Source: Streptomyces xanthophaeus
Lineage (GTDB): Bacteria; Actinomycetota; Actinomycetes; Streptomycetales; Streptomycetaceae
Direction: 5' to 3'
DNA length: 64,000 nt
NCBI RefSeq assembly: GCF_000725805.1
Contig: NZ_JOFT01000008.1
Coordinates: 62,001 to 126,000 of the forward strand
The translations under genes and the position numbers were made by a program. Positions within the stretch are counted from its first letter, which is position 1; each line of letters starts with the position of its first letter. Below are positions 61,553 through 64,000 of the stretch, one piece after another. Below the pieces are notes generated by a model. It worked only from the letters and a program-made list of their open reading frames with translations. It was not told the origin of the DNA and ran no database searches.

Positions 61553-62656
61553 GTGGGAGTCAACGAACTGACGGCGCTGATCATGCCGGCCGTCACGGGC
61601 CTGGCGGGCGGCGTGGGAAGCGGACTGGGAACCGCCGCGGCCGAGGAGGTCCGCCGGCTGGCACGGGAGAGGCTCGGCGCGTCCGAGGAGGGCAGGGCCG
61701 CGCTGGCCCGGCTCGACGAGGAGCCCGTACCGGCCGAGGCCGAGGAGGGCGTGCGCGAGCGGCTGACGGCCGAGCTGACGAACGACCCCGCGTTCGCCCG
61801 GCTGCTCCAGCAGGCGGCGCAGCGGCCCGAGTTCAGGGCGGGCGGGGACATCAACTCCATCACCATCGGCGGAGGGGTCAAGGGCAGCACGATCACGATC
61901 GGCCCGGTCACCCTCCAGAAGACCCCCGGCGTGATGGCCGCGCTGGGCCTGTTCGCCGCGGCCCTGGCGCTGTTGGTGGGCTTCGGAGGCTACGGCGTGG
62001 TGCAGGTGCTGCGGGCCGACGACGGTCCGGCCGCGTCGTCCGGCGCTGGGCAGCCGGGCGGCGGCGTCGAGGGGGCGGAGGAGCCCGCGGCCGCGGCACC
62101 TTCCGGATCAGGCGGACCGGAGGAGAAGCAGGTCACCGCGATCAAGGACCTCAGCGTCTTCGAGGCGGTCCTCCCCACCGTGCAGAGCATGCCCCGGGGA
62201 TGGGCGTCCAAGAAGTCGGACCGCGCACCGGACTCGGCGCACGCATGCTCGCGGGACGACTGCAAGGGCGAGCTCTACAGCGGGTCTGCCCTCTTCACCG
62301 GCTCCGGGGTCGATGCCATGTTCCGGGCGAGCGCCTACGACAGCACCCGGACGGCGGTCGCGGGCTACGCGTCCCTCGTCAAGGTCACCGAAGAACTCCC
62401 CGACACCACCCCCATGTCGCTGGACCCCGTCGGCGACGAGAGCACCGCCTTCTCCGCCGACGAGTACACCGGGTCGGAGACCGTGCACACCATGGGCGTG
62501 GTGATCCGCGTCGGCACCGTCGTCGCCCGGATCGACTACGGGAACAGCTACGACCCGCCGGACCCCGCCGATCTGGTGAAGCTCGCGGAACTCATCGCGG
62601 AACGCGCCCAGCAGGCCCAGAACGGCCGGCCCCCGAACGCGACGGCCCGCCGGTAG
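61553..62656 (+). CDS. Membrane protein with a conflict-system-like beta motif, unknown function
   Basis: 367 residues from a GTG at 61553. A helical N-terminal part (to about 100) is followed by GGDINSITIGGGVKGSTITIGPVTLQK, a small beta element that recurs in bacterial conflict (defence) proteins beside effector domains. Then one membrane helix (VMAALGLFAAALALLVGFGGYGVVQVL), an acidic linker, and an extracellular domain with one disulfide-like pair (HACSRDDCKGE). The role is unknown. The 3' end converges on the pentapeptide protein gene. Confidence 0.7.
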   Translation: MGVNELTALIMPAVTGLAGGVGSGLGTAAAEEVRRLARERLGASEEGRAALARLDEEPVPAEAEEGVRERLTAELTNDPAFARLLQQAAQRPEFRAGGDINSITIGGGVKGSTITIGPVTLQKTPGVMAALGLFAAALALLVGFGGYGVVQVLRADDGPAASSGAGQPGGGVEGAEEPAAAAPSGSGGPEEKQVTAIKDLSVFEAVLPTVQSMPRGWASKKSDRAPDSAHACSRDDCKGELYSGSALFTGSGVDAMFRASAYDSTRTAVAGYASLVKVTEELPDTTPMSLDPVGDESTAFSADEYTGSETVHTMGVVIRVGTVVARIDYGNSYDPPDPADLVKLAELIAERAQQAQNGRPPNATARR

Positions 62657-62693
62657 CCCGGCGCACCCGGGCCGTGCACCTGGCACGACGGGC

Positions 62694-64000
62694 TCACCGT
62701 TTCACGCGGCTGCGGACGGCGAGGAGGGTCAGGCCCAGCAGGATCGGACCCGCGATGCGGGATGCCATCTCGGTGTAGGTGCCGGCGGTGGTCAGTTGAC
62801 GGCCGGAGGCGCGGAAGACCACCGAGTTGATGACCACCCGCAGGGACTTCTCGAACCGCTCGGTCGACAGCCGGGCAGCGTAGGGCCCGCTGGTCTCGCG
62901 GGGATCTGGGGTCTCAGTCGTCATCGTGAGGGCGCTGCCGACGAGGGTTCCCGTACTCGTCGGCTTCGGGCCCTCCTGCGGCAGACCCCACAGCATCATC
63001 ACCAGCACGGTCGCGGTCATGGCCGCGAGCAGCCAGCCGAAGGCCCGCGAGGCCCGCAGTCCGTAGCCGGACAGCGCCCAGTACGCGGTGAGGAGGCCGC
63101 GCTCGCCCCAGGGGATGTCGTCGGCGTGGCGGCGCATCTCCATCTCGCCGTAGTAGAAGTCGGCCGCGCCCGGTTCGTGCTTGCTGTCCTCGAAGGCCTT
63201 GCGCAACTGCCGGTACACCGGCGCCAGGGCCGTCGGGGCCAGGACCTGCTCGCCTGCCGGCGCGGGCGTCCAGCCCTCCGTACCGGCCCGCCGGGCGGCA
63301 CGCCAGTGGTGCTCCTCGGCCAGCGTGCGGCGCTGCGTCCCGCGCACCGGCAGTGCCCCGCGCCATCGCAGTCCCGAGGGGGCCGGCGCGAGCAGGTACT
63401 GGCCCTCCAGGCGCAGTTGGTCCAGGTGGATGGTCCCCGCGAGGAAACAGCCGGAGAGGTCGACATCGGCGAGCACCAGGTGCGCCGCGTCCGCGCCGCG
63501 CAGCGAGGTGATGCGTACGCCGACGCCCGGGCGCGCGGCCTCGAAGGCCTGTCCCGAGGGCCCGGCGACGGGCCGGGCGTGGGCGGCGACGCTCAGGGGG
63601 TGTTCCACGATCGCGTCGGTCAGGTCCACCGCGGCGCGCCTGAGCCGCAGCGCGGCGGTGGAGGTCCAGCGCGTGCGGCGGCAGTGCAGCGCGGGCGTGT
63701 CCACCTCGATCGTGACGGCGGCCCCGAACACCGCCTCCGACAGGTCCGTCCGCCCCTCGCACACCAACGGCCCCAGCGCGGTCGTCCGCGCGAAGTCCAC
63801 CCCGCGGAAGTCGGCGTCGCCTCCGATGCGCGCCCCGTCGAACCGGGCCTGGCCGCCTATCTCCGCCCCGCCGAACCGGAGGTCGCCGCCCACCTCCACC
63901 GCGCGGAAGCCGAGCCCGCCTGTGATCGTCGCGTCACCGAAGCGGGCAGCGCCCTCGAACCTCGCCCCGTCGAACCGGGCCTCGCCCATGCGGGGCCGCC
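62694..64000 (-). CDS. Pentapeptide-repeat protein with C-terminal membrane helices (5' end outside window)
   Basis: At least 435 residues. The visible part starts inside a right-handed beta-helix of A(D/N)LxX-type repeats (GARFEGAARFGDATITGGLGFRAVEVGG and on) and goes on through weaker repeats, then a linker and two membrane helices (AFGWLLAAMTATVLVMMLWGL and IAGPILLGLTLLAV) with YYGEMEMRRHADDIPWGERGLLTAYWALSGYG between. An ATG at 63989 exists, but the repeat is already under way there, so the true start is probably beyond the window. Confidence 0.82.
   Translation of the reverse strand, partial: RPRMGEARFDGARFEGAARFGDATITGGLGFRAVEVGGDLRFGGAEIGGQARFDGARIGGDADFRGVDFARTTALGPLVCEGRTDLSEAVFGAAVTIEVDTPALHCRRTRWTSTAALRLRRAAVDLTDAIVEHPLSVAAHARPVAGPSGQAFEAARPGVGVRITSLRGADAAHLVLADVDLSGCFLAGTIHLDQLRLEGQYLLAPAPSGLRWRGALPVRGTQRRTLAEEHHWRAARRAGTEGWTPAPAGEQVLAPTALAPVYRQLRKAFEDSKHEPGAADFYYGEMEMRRHADDIPWGERGLLTAYWALSGYGLRASRAFGWLLAAMTATVLVMMLWGLPQEGPKPTSTGTLVGSALTMTTETPDPRETSGPYAARLSTERFEKSLRVVINSVVFRASGRQLTTAGTYTEMASRIAGPILLGLTLLAVRSRVKR

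Overview
The window looks like a piece of a Streptomyces (or close actinobacterial) chromosome. The evidence is very high GC with strong GC bias at third codon positions, frequent GTG starts, possibly leaderless genes, ectoine/hydroxyectoine genes, an F420-type oxidoreductase, SpoIIE/ANTAR/HATPase regulators, a LAL regulator, an iron box of the DmdR/IdeR type and an LAxTG sortase substrate. I saw no rRNA, tRNA, CRISPR array, insertion sequence or attachment site. The gene mix (secreted, regulatory, stress and specialised-metabolism genes) suggests accessory rather than core chromosome.

Layout. 0-7 kb: a cell-surface polysaccharide block on the minus strand, with a sugar-binding lipoprotein (cut by the window edge), an antigen-85-like esterase, a three-domain acyltransferase-SGNH-GH16 protein and a cellulose-synthase-like GT2. 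A TetR gene diverges from it. 8-10.5 kb: an NTF2-fold protein divergent from a PadR regulator with a GDSL hydrolase, then a small secreted protein. 10.5-18.5 kb: a compact non-canonical amino-acid thiotemplate cluster. The left arm carries an aminoacyl-tRNA-synthetase-like amino acid:carrier-protein ligase, an ACP and an Sfp-type PPTase. The right arm carries a PhyH dioxygenase, an unknown protein, a free-standing condensation enzyme and an MFS exporter. Two DasR-box-like palindromes lie between the arms. This is the best candidate here for an undescribed system.

18.5-29.5 kb: a stress-flavoured block with hemerythrin, metallophosphoesterase, BON, nucleotidyltransferase, MFS, ANTAR-GAF-PAS-PP2C, HATPase, Rho-N-like, LLM oxidoreductase and tiny membrane proteins. 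Three sites in it resemble sigma-B-type promoters. 29.5-34.8 kb: a PaoABC-like molybdo-flavoprotein operon whose 2Fe-2S gene is frameshifted, next to a decayed SpoIIE phosphatase gene. 34.8-37.7 kb: an iron-box-controlled pair of secreted proteins, the second ending in an LASTG sorting signal. 37.8-47.8 kb: universal stress protein, an accessory LysA, MBL/MarR, DUF402, an orphan Imm7 immunity protein, an HflX-N-like protein, an NLP (necrosis and ethylene-inducing-like) protein, a CAP-domain protein and a sortase.

47.9-51.3 kb: ectABCD on the minus strand, read A to D. 51.6-55 kb: a CNNM/CorC-like pair and a polysaccharide deacetylase. 55-64 kb: an S9 peptidase, a ricin-B lectin, a large LAL regulator, a membrane protein with a conflict-system-like motif, and a pentapeptide-repeat membrane protein cut by the right edge. 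All functions are inferred from reading translated sequence; no database search was possible.
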